Shown one piece after another: positions 42,958 to 51,171 of a stretch of 64,000 nucleotides of DNA. This DNA comes from Muricauda sp. SCSIO 65647 (GTDB lineage: Bacteria > Bacteroidota > Bacteroidia > Flavobacteriales > Flavobacteriaceae). The position numbers were made by a program, and so were the translations under genes. The DNA lies in the NCBI RefSeq assembly GCF_021534965.1, contig NZ_CP091037.1, positions 3,417,501-3,481,500 on the forward strand, in the 5' to 3' direction. The notes under the pieces are model-generated. The model saw only the letters and a program-made list of their open reading frames with translations. It had not been told where the DNA came from and ran no database searches. Position 1 is the first letter of the stretch, and each line of letters begins with the position of its first letter.

Positions 42958-44153
42958 TTTCATATGAAGAGGCATATCGATCGGTATTGGGCGCCGCAGG
43001 GGATTTTGGTAGCGAACAAGTTTCTTTGAATGCTGCCCATGGCCTGATATTGGCAGAAGATATTAGGGCAGACCGTGATTTTCCACCTTTTGACAGGGCG
43101 ACCAAAGATGGTATTGCCATTGCCCATGAAGCCTATGAAAACGGGGTGCGTTCATTCGAAATTGAAGGTATTGCCGCTGCTGGAAGTCCAAGGCAAATTT
43201 TACAAGGTCGCAAAAACTGCATAGAAGTGATGACCGGAGCCATGCTACCTGAAAATACCGATACGGTAGTGATGTACGAGCATATCAATATTGATAAGGG
43301 TACCGCATTTTTGGAGAGGGCCGTTTCGAGCGGGCAGAACATCCATAAAAAGGGAAGTGACGAGCCCAAGAACGCATTGGTACTCAAAAAGGGCACTAAG
43401 ATCGAGGCAGCTGAAATCGGTGTTTTGGCTTCTGTGGGCAAAGCGCAGGTGTTGGTAAAAAAACTTCCTAAAATAACCGTGGTTTCAACAGGGAACGAAC
43501 TGGTCAATGTTGATGAAAAACCGCTTCCGCATCAAATCAGAAAATCGAACGGCTATTCCTTAGATGCTGTATTAAGAGTTGAAGGTATAAAGTGTAATTT
43601 ATTGCATATCAATGATTTTGAAGAAGAGATTAAAAAAGAATTGGCTGCCGCTTTGAGAGAAAACAATGTATTGTTGTTGAGCGGGGGCGTTTCAAAGGGA
43701 AAATACGATTACCTGCCAAAAATCTTGCAAGAATTAGGTGTTGACAAGGAATTTCATAGGGTCGCCCAACGCCCAGGAAAACCATTTTGGTTTGGTGCCA
43801 AGGCAGATGGTAGGGCCACGGTTTTTGCTTTTCCGGGAAACCCTGCCTCGACCTTCGCCAGTTATCATGTTTATTTTTTGCCATGGCTTCGAAGATCCTT
43901 GGGTCTTCCGCTTACTGAGCATAGTGTGGTACTTGGTGAAGCTTTTGAGAATGCCACCGGGCTGACACGTTTTATCCGGGCCGAGGCACATTTGAAAGGT
44001 GGTCGATTAAAGGCTACCTTGGTCATGGGCAATGGTTCTGGTGATTTGACCAGCTTGGCCCTATCGAACGGTTTTGTACGTTTCAACCCTGAGACAAACT
44101 ATAACGAAGGTGATCTAGTGCCTTTTTATCCCACAAAAAGAATACTACAATGA
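42954..44153 (+). CDS. moeA: Molybdopterin molybdotransferase
   Basis: 399 residues from ATG 42954, overlapping the permease stop as ATGA; an ATG 21 bases upstream is also in frame. MoeA inserts molybdenum into adenylated molybdopterin. Motifs: FPPFDRATKDGIAI, VMTGAMLPENTDTVVMYE, VVSTGNELVNVDE, SNGYSLDAVL, LLSGGVSKGKYDYLPKIL and FPGNPASTFASYHVYFLPWL. The usual MogA/MoaB partner that adenylates the pterin is not in the window, so it must be elsewhere in the genome. Confidence 0.93.
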   Translation: MISYEEAYRSVLGAAGDFGSEQVSLNAAHGLILAEDIRADRDFPPFDRATKDGIAIAHEAYENGVRSFEIEGIAAAGSPRQILQGRKNCIEVMTGAMLPENTDTVVMYEHINIDKGTAFLERAVSSGQNIHKKGSDEPKNALVLKKGTKIEAAEIGVLASVGKAQVLVKKLPKITVVSTGNELVNVDEKPLPHQIRKSNGYSLDAVLRVEGIKCNLLHINDFEEEIKKELAAALRENNVLLLSGGVSKGKYDYLPKILQELGVDKEFHRVAQRPGKPFWFGAKADGRATVFAFPGNPASTFASYHVYFLPWLRRSLGLPLTEHSVVLGEAFENATGLTRFIRAEAHLKGGRLKATLVMGNGSGDLTSLALSNGFVRFNPETNYNEGDLVPFYPTKRILQ

Positions 44154-45160
44154 CGCATGAACTGAAGAGCATAGTGCACGCCCATGAAGCAGCGAAAAAA
44201 AAGGGAATAAAGACCGTATTGGTCACTGTGGTCGCTTTAAAGGGATCTTCATATCGGCGCCCCGGCGTTCGTATGTTATTGCTTGAGAATGGTAAAATGG
44301 TCGGGGCCGTAAGCGGGGGCTGTGTAGAAAAAGAGGTGCTTCGACAGGCCGAAAGCGTTTTTGCCACGGGTACGCCAAAAGTAATGACCTACGACGGCCG
44401 TTATCGCTTGGGCTGTGAGGGCATTCTGTATATTTTATTGGAACCCTTTTCACCAAGTGCAACTTTTTTGGATGTTTTTTGGAAGACCATCCGTTCTCGA
44501 AAACCATTCAAGATCATAAGTGCCTTTCAGAAACAGCATGTTGAGCGAGAGGTGTTCGGTTCTCTTTTTCATTTTGACGATAAAGCGGTCGGGGTTCGAA
44601 ATGGTTTTGAGAAGTTACCAGAGGGTACCGAGTTTTTTGAACAGGCCATGCAGCCCTGTTTCAAGATAGCCATCATTGGGGCCGAACACGATGCGGTACA
44701 ACTTTGCTCGTATGCGGCCATGACAGGATGGGAAGTCACCATAGTGGTCGACCCGAGAGAAGAGAAAACCATTTCAGATTTTAAGGGTGCTACTGAATTT
44801 ATACAAGCAGAGGGCGGGTCATTGCTATTGAATGTAGACCATGAAACGGCGATTGTGCTGATGACCCACAGTTTTGCAAAAGACCTACACTATCTAATGG
44901 CCTTGAAAGATGCCGATCCAGCCTATTTCGGATTGTTGGGCCCTGCCGATAGGCGCGAAAAATTATTTGATGCGCTACTTGAACGGCACCCCGATATATC
45001 GGACGAGTTTCTGGAAGGTATGCATGGCCCCGCAGGTCTTGACATTGGGGCAGAGACCCCCCAAGAAATAGCCATATCTGTACTTTCAGAGATATTGACG
45101 GTCATCAATCAAAAAAAACCCATACGCTTAAAAGAAAAAGAAGGGAAAATCCATACTTGA
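44150..45160 (+). CDS. xdhC: XdhC/CoxI-family molybdenum cofactor maturation protein
   Basis: 336 residues. The N-terminal half has KGSSYRRPGVRMLLLENGKMVGAVSGGCVE, the XdhC signature that includes the conserved Cys; the C-terminal half is a Rossmann domain (IAIIGAEHDAVQLCSYAAMTGWEV, FGLLGPADRREKL, and TPQEIAISVLSEI). XdhC binds the cofactor, protects its sulfurated form and inserts it into xanthine-oxidase-family enzymes, which fits the IorAB genes at the head of this run. ATGA overlap with moeA and a 4-base overlap region with the next frame. Confidence 0.92.
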   Translation: MTHELKSIVHAHEAAKKKGIKTVLVTVVALKGSSYRRPGVRMLLLENGKMVGAVSGGCVEKEVLRQAESVFATGTPKVMTYDGRYRLGCEGILYILLEPFSPSATFLDVFWKTIRSRKPFKIISAFQKQHVEREVFGSLFHFDDKAVGVRNGFEKLPEGTEFFEQAMQPCFKIAIIGAEHDAVQLCSYAAMTGWEVTIVVDPREEKTISDFKGATEFIQAEGGSLLLNVDHETAIVLMTHSFAKDLHYLMALKDADPAYFGLLGPADRREKLFDALLERHPDISDEFLEGMHGPAGLDIGAETPQEIAISVLSEILTVINQKKPIRLKEKEGKIHT

Positions 45161-45165
45161 AGAAT

Positions 45166-45765
45166 ATGGGCGACAAAAAAATTATGATATTGCTGTTGGC
45201 AGCAGGCGCTTCTTCACGCATGGGTGTGCCCAAACAATTGCTCCCCTGGAAACACGGTACCTTGTTGAACCACGCCGTGGCGCAGGCAAAAAAAGTGTCG
45301 AATAGGGTAGTGGTCGTACTGGGGGCGCATGCTAAGGAAATCAAAAAGACACTCCCTGAAACTGTTGAGACCATCATCAATGAGAACTGGGAAAAGGGCC
45401 TGGGGTGTTCCATTGCTCATGGCGTGCGATATGTGGTCGACAACTTTGATGTTGACGGACTCTTGATCATGCTGGCCGATCAACCCCTGTTGGGCCATGG
45501 GCATCTTATCGAATTGACCACCACCTTTAAAAGAGAAAACAAAACAACGGCCACCCAATATGATAAAGGGCTGGGGGTGCCTGCGGTTTTCCACAACTCG
45601 TTGTTTGACCAATTATTGGAATTGAATGCCGATTTCGGGGCAAAAAGAATACTTGAAAAAAATGCTGAACAACTTGAAGTAGTGGCCCCAAAAGGAAAGG
45701 CCGTAGATATCGATACCCTTGAAACGTACCATAAATTGTATCACGAACATGGCCAGAAAACATAG
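45166..45765 (+). CDS. MocA-like molybdenum cofactor cytidylyltransferase
   Basis: 199 residues from ATG 45166; a TTG at 45157 overlapping the xdhC stop would add three residues. The N-terminal LLLAAGASSRMGVPKQLLPW is the MocA/MobA nucleotidyltransferase signature, and LIMLADQPLL holds the catalytic Asp; GLGCSIAHGVRY and KGLGVPAVFHNSLF fit MocA better than MobA. It would attach CMP to molybdopterin, the form used by xanthine-oxidase-type enzymes such as IorAB, in agreement with the neighbouring xdhC. Confidence 0.85.
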   Translation: MGDKKIMILLLAAGASSRMGVPKQLLPWKHGTLLNHAVAQAKKVSNRVVVVLGAHAKEIKKTLPETVETIINENWEKGLGCSIAHGVRYVVDNFDVDGLLIMLADQPLLGHGHLIELTTTFKRENKTTATQYDKGLGVPAVFHNSLFDQLLELNADFGAKRILEKNAEQLEVVAPKGKAVDIDTLETYHKLYHEHGQKT

Positions 45766-45771
45766 ACACCC

Positions 45772-46860
45772 ATGATGAGATTTACGAAAGAAGTATGCAT
45801 AACCCTTTTGTTCTGTGCTTTTTCCGCCATGGCACAAGAAATGGGTTTCGAAGAGTATAATCCGACATCCACTTTAGTGGTGCCCGAACACCCAACGTTG
45901 AAAGCAAAATATACTTTTATAGATATACACAGCCACCAATTTCGCATGGCAGAACAGAATCTATCTGAGCTCATTGCGGCCATGGATTCATTGAACATGG
46001 GTGTTATGGTAAATCTTAGCGGGGGATCTGGAGAGGAGTTAAAGGCCAAACTACAAAATGTCAATGACCATTACCCGAATCGGTTTGTCATTTTTGCCAA
46101 TGTGGATTTCAGTAGGGTCGGAAATCCCAATTGGGGCAAAGAGGCTGCCGCACAATTGGAAGCAGATGTCAGAGCGGGGGCAAAGGGATTGAAGATCTAT
46201 AAAAGCCTTGGACTTCGAAATAGAGATATCAATGGAAACCGAGTTGCCGTTGATGACCCGCGACTTGATCCCATATGGGCAAAGTGTGGTGAATTGGGTA
46301 TTCCAGTATTGATTCATTCAGCAGACCCAAAATCGTTTTGGAACCCGATGGACAATACCAATGAGCGTTGGCTTGAATTGAAGACGCGACCGCGAAGAAA
46401 GCGCTCTGATACCAATCCCGCTCCTTGGCAGCAGATTATTGATGAGCAGCATCGCATGTTCAAAAAACATCCGAATACCAAATTCATCAATGCGCATATG
46501 GGCTGGTATGCCAATGATCTGCAAAAGTTGGGAGAGTTGCTTGATGAAATGCCCAATATGTATGTGGGCATTGCGGCCGTTATTGCCGAGTTGGGGCGGC
46601 AACCAAGGCAGGCAAAGGCTTTTTTCATCAAATATCAAGAGCGTATTCTTTTTGGCAAGGATGCCTGGAACCCCAGCGAGTTTCCCACCTACTTCAGGGT
46701 TTTGGAAACTTCGGATGAATACTTCCCCTATTACAAAAAATACCATGCCTTTTGGGCCATGTATGGGCTAGACCTGCCAGATGACGTGCTCAAGAAAGTG
46801 TATTATAAGAATGCGTTGAAACTCATTCCGACCCTTGATAAATCATTGTTCAAAGAATAG
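45772..46860 (+). CDS. Exported amidohydrolase (Amidohydro_2 family)
   Basis: 362 residues. The signal peptide ends near SAMAQ (residue 22). TIM-barrel metal-dependent hydrolase: IDIHSH (first metal pair), GLKIYKSLG (Lys), IPVLIHSADP (His), FINAHMGW (His) and ERILFGKDAWNP (Asp). Relatives hydrolyse or decarboxylate aromatic and cyclic compounds. It is 6 bases after the MocA-like gene and ends the thirteen-gene run, so it might act on the product of the exported molybdenum hydroxylase in the periplasm (inference). Two adjacent ATGs are possible starts. Confidence 0.85.
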   Translation: MMRFTKEVCITLLFCAFSAMAQEMGFEEYNPTSTLVVPEHPTLKAKYTFIDIHSHQFRMAEQNLSELIAAMDSLNMGVMVNLSGGSGEELKAKLQNVNDHYPNRFVIFANVDFSRVGNPNWGKEAAAQLEADVRAGAKGLKIYKSLGLRNRDINGNRVAVDDPRLDPIWAKCGELGIPVLIHSADPKSFWNPMDNTNERWLELKTRPRRKRSDTNPAPWQQIIDEQHRMFKKHPNTKFINAHMGWYANDLQKLGELLDEMPNMYVGIAAVIAELGRQPRQAKAFFIKYQERILFGKDAWNPSEFPTYFRVLETSDEYFPYYKKYHAFWAMYGLDLPDDVLKKVYYKNALKLIPTLDKSLFKE

Positions 46861-47013
46861 CTAAGAACGCTCTTTGCCTAAAGACTTGGTTTTTGGAGTG
46901 GTGTGGTCATTATATTCTTGAAAGATTCCACATGAAATCTGTTGTCTCACCAATGATTTTTTCGGCTTTTTCGCCAAGGCTTCGATCTGTTTGTTCAAAA
47001 ATTGCATACCCAT
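46861..47013 (-). CDS. Possible small basic protein
   Basis: 50 residues, ATG start, opposite strand to the run that ends at 46860. It is Lys/Gln-rich with a central LVRQQISCGIF stretch and no known family. The only support is the intact frame in an otherwise empty 220-base gap, plus an inverted repeat (47020-47036) just upstream. It may be chance. Confidence 0.3.
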   Translation of the reverse strand: MGMQFLNKQIEALAKKPKKSLVRQQISCGIFQEYNDHTTPKTKSLGKERS

Positions 47014-47019
47014 GAAACG

Positions 47020-47036
47020 CAATAACAGCGTTATTG
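47020..47036. promoter_or_regulatory. Perfect inverted repeat CAATAAC-AGC-GTTATTG
   Basis: Seven-base arms around a three-base spacer, 6 bases upstream of the small minus-strand ORF and 47 bases from the GntR gene stop. Size and symmetry suit an operator for a dimeric regulator; no T-run follows that would make it a terminator. Confidence 0.4.
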
Positions 47037-47083
47037 TTGCAAGATATCGTCAAAAAACCATTGAAGCTTGAAGATCAATCAGC

Positions 47084-47728
47084 TTAGGTATTTTTTTCAA
47101 CCGTTGACAGCCGTTTTTCCAAATATTGCAAAACGATCATCCAGTTCATTTTTAAGATCAAAGCGGCTGTCGGAATATTGTCTTCTTCAATGGCCTGAAC
47201 AATGGCCTCCATTTGGTTGTCAACGTTTTCGTAAACCGAAGCATCCCTGATAAAGGCCTGTTCATAAAATAAGATTCGGTGTTTCAGCTTCCTTAAAAGT
47301 TGGATCAAGATACGATTGTTGCAGTGCCCAATGAGCAAATCATGAAACCTATAGCGTGCCTGTAGCCTTGCATTATGGGTGTGCGACTGTTGCAACCTTA
47401 AAAGGCTTTTTTTTAGATCGCGAATGGCCTTTTCAGTGAAATGCGAGTCCTCAATGGCCATCACCTCAAGCTGTGATACCGTGGCATAAAGGTCTTTGGC
47501 CTCTTTCAATTGCAGTTCGGCCACCACAAAACCACGGTTGGGCACGGCTTTTATTATCTGGGATTCCTCAAGTTGGCTGAGGGCTTCCCTGATGGGGGTG
47601 ACGCTGATGCCCAATTTACGTGAAAGGGCGGCCAAATTGATGGTCTTTCCAACAGAAAGAGCACCTTTTTGCATTTCCATCAAGATGAAATCCTTGACTT
47701 TATCGCGCAGTATGGTGGTTTGAAGCAT
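47084..47728 (-). CDS. GntR-family regulator, FadR/FCD subfamily
   Basis: 214 residues. The N-terminal winged helix-turn-helix shows ISVTPIREALSQLEESQIIKAVPNRGFVV, standard for GntR proteins; residues about 75-205 form the all-helical FCD ligand domain with conserved Asp/His metal-site residues (YRFHDLLIGHCNN; the second conserved His is less clear). It likely binds a sugar acid or similar metabolite. The gene is divergent from trehalase, with a 14-base palindrome between them typical of this subfamily, so it probably controls trehalase and itself. Confidence 0.88.
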   Translation of the reverse strand: MLQTTILRDKVKDFILMEMQKGALSVGKTINLAALSRKLGISVTPIREALSQLEESQIIKAVPNRGFVVAELQLKEAKDLYATVSQLEVMAIEDSHFTEKAIRDLKKSLLRLQQSHTHNARLQARYRFHDLLIGHCNNRILIQLLRKLKHRILFYEQAFIRDASVYENVDNQMEAIVQAIEEDNIPTAALILKMNWMIVLQYLEKRLSTVEKNT

Positions 47729-47733
47729 TTCCG

Positions 47734-47747
47734 AATCGTATACGATT
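47734..47747. promoter_or_regulatory. Palindromic GntR-type operator AATCGTATACGATT
   Basis: A perfect 14-base palindrome centred on GTATAC, 5 bases from the GntR start codon and 14 from the trehalase ATG. FadR-subfamily operators commonly have the form AATTGGTATACCAATT, so the centre and symmetry agree. Confidence 0.65.
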
Positions 47748-47761
47748 TTAACGTCTAAGGT

Positions 47762-49387
47762 ATGGATTTATTACAGTATCTTAGGACATTAATAAACCTT
47801 ACTATCGTGAGATTACAAGTTTTTTCCTTATTCCTGTTTTTGTTCTTGTTGTCTGGTTGCAGGCAAGCCGTAGAAATCAAAAAAATTGACAGTCTTTATG
47901 AATCGCAACTGTTCAAAGATGTGCAATTGGCAGCGGTCTATGAAGACTCTAAAACATTTGTTGATTTAGTGCCCAAGGGATCCATTGCCGAATTGGAAAT
48001 CAAATATCTTGAGGCCAAAAAACAGGCTGATTTTGATCTGGAAGTTTTTGTGAAGGAAAATTTTGAAGATCGTTCCATGAAATCTTTGGAAATCAGAACC
48101 GATACGACCAAGACCATGTATGAACATATTGAAAATATGTGGGATAAACTCGCCCGGGGCCCCGATACGCTGATTCCCTATTCAAGCCGTATACCGTTGC
48201 CACACCGTTACGTGGTGCCCGGCGGCCGTTTTCAGGAAATCTATTATTGGGACAGCTATTTCACGATAGAGGGGCTATTGGCGGCCAATAAGAAACAGTT
48301 GGCAAAGAGCATGGTCGACAATTTTGCTTTTTTATTGGACTCTATCGGTTTTATACCGAATGGTACCCGTGATTACTTCCTGACCCGTTCGCAACCGCCA
48401 TTTTTTGGCGTTATGGTCAGCACATTGGCCCAAGAAGACAAGAATATGCTGGTGCATTACCTACCCGAAATGGCCAAAGAATATAAATTTTTTATGGCGC
48501 ATGACAGCATTGAGGGCCCTTATGGTGCCGATCAGCATGTGGTGCTAATGACCGGGGGCGGTTTGCTCAATCGGTATTGGGACAAAGGCAATACGGCCCG
48601 CCCAGAGGCCTATAAAGAAGATCTTCACCTCGCTTCAGAAAAAAATACTCAAGCAGAAAAAGAGCGGCTCTATAGAGATTTACGTTCCGCTGCCGAAAGT
48701 GGTTGGGATTTCAGCTCAAGATGGTACCTCGAAGAAGATTTTGCCAGTACGGGCACCACCTCCATTGTTCCCGTAGACCTAAATTGTTTGCTCTATCATC
48801 TCGAAACGCAATTGGCCGCTGCCAGTCGTTTAAAGGGAGATGAAGAAATCGCAGACCATTTCGCAAAGCTTGCCGGTCAACGAAAAAACCTTATCAGAAA
48901 ACAGCTGTGGAACGAGGAAAAGGGCTTTTTCATGGATTTCAATTTTGAGACTAAGGCACATACACCCCATTTGACATTGGCAGGGGCCTTTCCCTTGTTT
49001 TTTGGCATAGCGGACCAAGAGCAAGCTGAAAAGGTCAAAAATATGCTGATGGAAACATTTTTAAAGGATGGTGGACTGGTCTCTACCCTAAACCATTCTG
49101 GCCAGCAGTGGGACGCCCCCAATGGTTGGGCGCCCTTGCAGTGGATGGCCGTAAAAGGTCTTTTGGCCTACGGATACGAAGAGGAAGCGCGTGAGATCAT
49201 GGAACGATGGCTGGCTTTGAATGAAAAGGTATTCAAGAACACGGGCAAGATGATGGAAAAGTACAATGTTGAAGACTTGAGCCTTCTGTCAGGCGGTGGC
49301 GAATATGAGACCCAAGATGGTTTCGGATGGACCAATGGTGTGGCCTTGGGCTTCAAGAGAATTTTGGATGAAATGGAGCAGAACTGA
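47762..49387 (+). CDS. Trehalase, GH37, lipoprotein
   Basis: 541 residues from ATG 47762; a GTG at 47807 would give a tighter lipoprotein signal before the lipobox LLSGC. GH37 trehalases hydrolyse trehalose to two glucoses. Both family signatures are present: PGGRFQEIYYWDSYF near 156, and QQWDAPNGWAPLQW near 445, with ESGWDFSSRW (catalytic Asp) between and MMEKYNVED (catalytic Glu) near the end. It should act in the periplasm or on the surface. Divergent from the GntR gene, with the operator between them; the DUF2652 gene follows after 6 bases. Confidence 0.93.
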   Translation: MDLLQYLRTLINLTIVRLQVFSLFLFLFLLSGCRQAVEIKKIDSLYESQLFKDVQLAAVYEDSKTFVDLVPKGSIAELEIKYLEAKKQADFDLEVFVKENFEDRSMKSLEIRTDTTKTMYEHIENMWDKLARGPDTLIPYSSRIPLPHRYVVPGGRFQEIYYWDSYFTIEGLLAANKKQLAKSMVDNFAFLLDSIGFIPNGTRDYFLTRSQPPFFGVMVSTLAQEDKNMLVHYLPEMAKEYKFFMAHDSIEGPYGADQHVVLMTGGGLLNRYWDKGNTARPEAYKEDLHLASEKNTQAEKERLYRDLRSAAESGWDFSSRWYLEEDFASTGTTSIVPVDLNCLLYHLETQLAAASRLKGDEEIADHFAKLAGQRKNLIRKQLWNEEKGFFMDFNFETKAHTPHLTLAGAFPLFFGIADQEQAEKVKNMLMETFLKDGGLVSTLNHSGQQWDAPNGWAPLQWMAVKGLLAYGYEEEAREIMERWLALNEKVFKNTGKMMEKYNVEDLSLLSGGGEYETQDGFGWTNGVALGFKRILDEMEQN

Positions 49388-49393
49388 TGCTAA

Positions 49394-50503
49394 ATGTCCA
49401 AGTCGCTACTGTTCATACCTGATATTTCAGGCTACACACAATTCATACAGACCACTGAGGTCGAGCATAGCCAGCATGTTATTGCAGAATTGCTCGAGGT
49501 ATTGATAGCTGCCAATACCGAAGAATTGAAATTGGCCGAGGTTGAGGGCGATGCCTTATTTTTTTATAAGGAGAACCAAATCCCTTCCCAAGAAAAGTTA
49601 TTGGCCCAGATAGAATCGATGTATGCCGCATTTTATAGCCACTTGCAGAAGTTCGAAAAGAATAGGGTCTGCCCGTGCAATGCCTGTGCGACCGCACCCA
49701 ATTTGAAATTGAAGATAATTGCCCATTCGGGTAGGTTACAGCATATAGAAGTTCAAGGAAATCGAAAACCGTTTGGGCAAGAGGTCATTGAGGTGCATCG
49801 ACTTTTGAAGAATTCTGTTCAACATGATAACTATGTGTTGATCAGTCGCCCATTGGCGCTTGAAATTCAATTATCCTATACCTATAGCAGCAAGGTGTTT
49901 CGCTTTCGGCAAGGCACTGACACCTATGATGGCAAACAGATTGAATATCTCTATGCGCTGATCGATACCGAGAGCTTGAATTTACAAGAGGTTGAAGAGT
50001 CTTTTTCGGTTTCATTTGATGCCCCTCCGCAACTGACGGCAACAAAGACTTTTACTATAGCGGCCGCACAACTATATGAATATATCTCGAATTATTCATA
50101 TCGCCACCATTGGGTGAAAGGGGTCGATTCGTTTGAGTATAACCCCAATGAGGTTACCAGATTGGGCACCGAACACCTTTGCGTGATCAACGGAGCCCAA
50201 CTTGATTTTGTGACGGTCACCAAACCGGCCCAACACAACCAATTGGTGTACGGAGAGTTCACCAAAAGTCTTCGCCCCGTAGATGAACTATATCAGTTTT
50301 ATATCGTGGAGCCCATTGATGGAGAAAGCTGTGAGGTAACTGCTGAAACCTATTGGAAGGTCAAGTCACCGATCAAAAAGATTTTAATGGCCATTGCGGT
50401 AAAAAAGATCTTTCGTTCCAGACTTGAAAAATCATTGAGGTTACTGGAAGAATTTTTGGTTACAGAGGTCAAAGAACGATCGGATAATGATACAAGTGGC
50501 TAG
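49394..50503 (+). CDS. DUF2652 protein: cyclase-like domain fused to SRPBCC-like domain
   Basis: 369 residues. Residues 1-190 begin LLFIPDISGYTQFI and include VIAELLEVLI and AEVEGDALFFY, the same layout as class III nucleotide cyclase cores, though catalytic metal residues appear incomplete. CPCNACATA (near 93) adds three Cys. Residues about 210-345 look like an SRPBCC ligand-binding fold (TIAAAQLYEYISNYSYRHHWVKGVDSF). Cytosolic. Function unknown; a nucleotide or lipid sensor is conceivable. It is 6 bases after the trehalase gene and probably co-transcribed with it. Confidence 0.75.
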   Translation: MSKSLLFIPDISGYTQFIQTTEVEHSQHVIAELLEVLIAANTEELKLAEVEGDALFFYKENQIPSQEKLLAQIESMYAAFYSHLQKFEKNRVCPCNACATAPNLKLKIIAHSGRLQHIEVQGNRKPFGQEVIEVHRLLKNSVQHDNYVLISRPLALEIQLSYTYSSKVFRFRQGTDTYDGKQIEYLYALIDTESLNLQEVEESFSVSFDAPPQLTATKTFTIAAAQLYEYISNYSYRHHWVKGVDSFEYNPNEVTRLGTEHLCVINGAQLDFVTVTKPAQHNQLVYGEFTKSLRPVDELYQFYIVEPIDGESCEVTAETYWKVKSPIKKILMAIAVKKIFRSRLEKSLRLLEEFLVTEVKERSDNDTSG

Positions 50504-50541
50504 AAATTTTTTGAAGCCTGACTAATCATTCGATTTGACCA

Positions 50542-51171
50542 TTATCTTTCCATATAGCTCCAGACAAAGTTAGGGTGGTGCCCATCCCTTCTGACCATTT
50601 TCACCCATAGCAGAGTCATATGTTCTAAATGTAATGATTGGTCTAAAGCTCCCGTATCTTTATACATATAACCTGTTTCTTCAATCAAAGGTTTAAGTTG
50701 TTCCTTTGCATTTTGGTCATCGCCCGCGACCAACATCACGGGTTTGTTAGGGTAGTTGGGAAAGGAAGCATCCTGTAAATTTTCATATCCATAAATGGTA
50801 AAGGCCTTTACCACTTTGGCCGAGGGCGCCCACGCCTGTATTTTTTCCGACCCGGAGATTTCACTGTTAAGCCCATGTGAAATGCCCTGACCAACCGGAT
50901 TGGTACAGTCCACCAAAGTTTTTCCCTCAAAATCAATTTCGTTTAGCACCATTTCGACAGCCCCGAACGGAACGGCCAAAAAAACGATTTCTGCCCAGGC
51001 AACGGCATCTTGTATCGACTTTGCGGTCATATTTTCATTTTTTTTCAACGCTGATGCGACACTTTTAGAATTTGGGTCGTTGGTGGCAATGGTAATTTCA
51101 TGGCCTTTTTGTTGTAATGTATGGGCAATGGCAAAGCCCACATTTCCGATTCCGATAAATGCTAGTTTCAT
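50542..51171 (-). CDS. NADP-dependent oxidoreductase, F420-oxidoreductase-like fold
   Basis: 209 residues. N-terminal Rossmann motif FIGIGNVGFAIAHTLQQKGH, followed by IATNDP, IVFLAVPFGAVEMV and LVDCTNPVGQG, the layout of the NADP oxidoreductase coenzyme-F420-dependent family. F420 use is unlikely in this organism; members here probably reduce other substrates with NADPH. It overlaps the DJ-1/PfpI gene by 4 bases, so the two are translated together under the control of the divergent HxlR gene (inference). Confidence 0.82.
   Translation of the reverse strand: MKLAFIGIGNVGFAIAHTLQQKGHEITIATNDPNSKSVASALKKNENMTAKSIQDAVAWAEIVFLAVPFGAVEMVLNEIDFEGKTLVDCTNPVGQGISHGLNSEISGSEKIQAWAPSAKVVKAFTIYGYENLQDASFPNYPNKPVMLVAGDDQNAKEQLKPLIEETGYMYKDTGALDQSLHLEHMTLLWVKMVRRDGHHPNFVWSYMER

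Noticed and set aside
49296-49505. Separate small gene between trehalase and the DUF2652 gene
   Set aside because: It overlaps the ends of both genes in another frame and has no independent support.
50542-51171. F420-dependent metabolism
   Set aside because: The fold is named for F420, but no F420 biosynthesis genes are seen and this family often uses only NADP.
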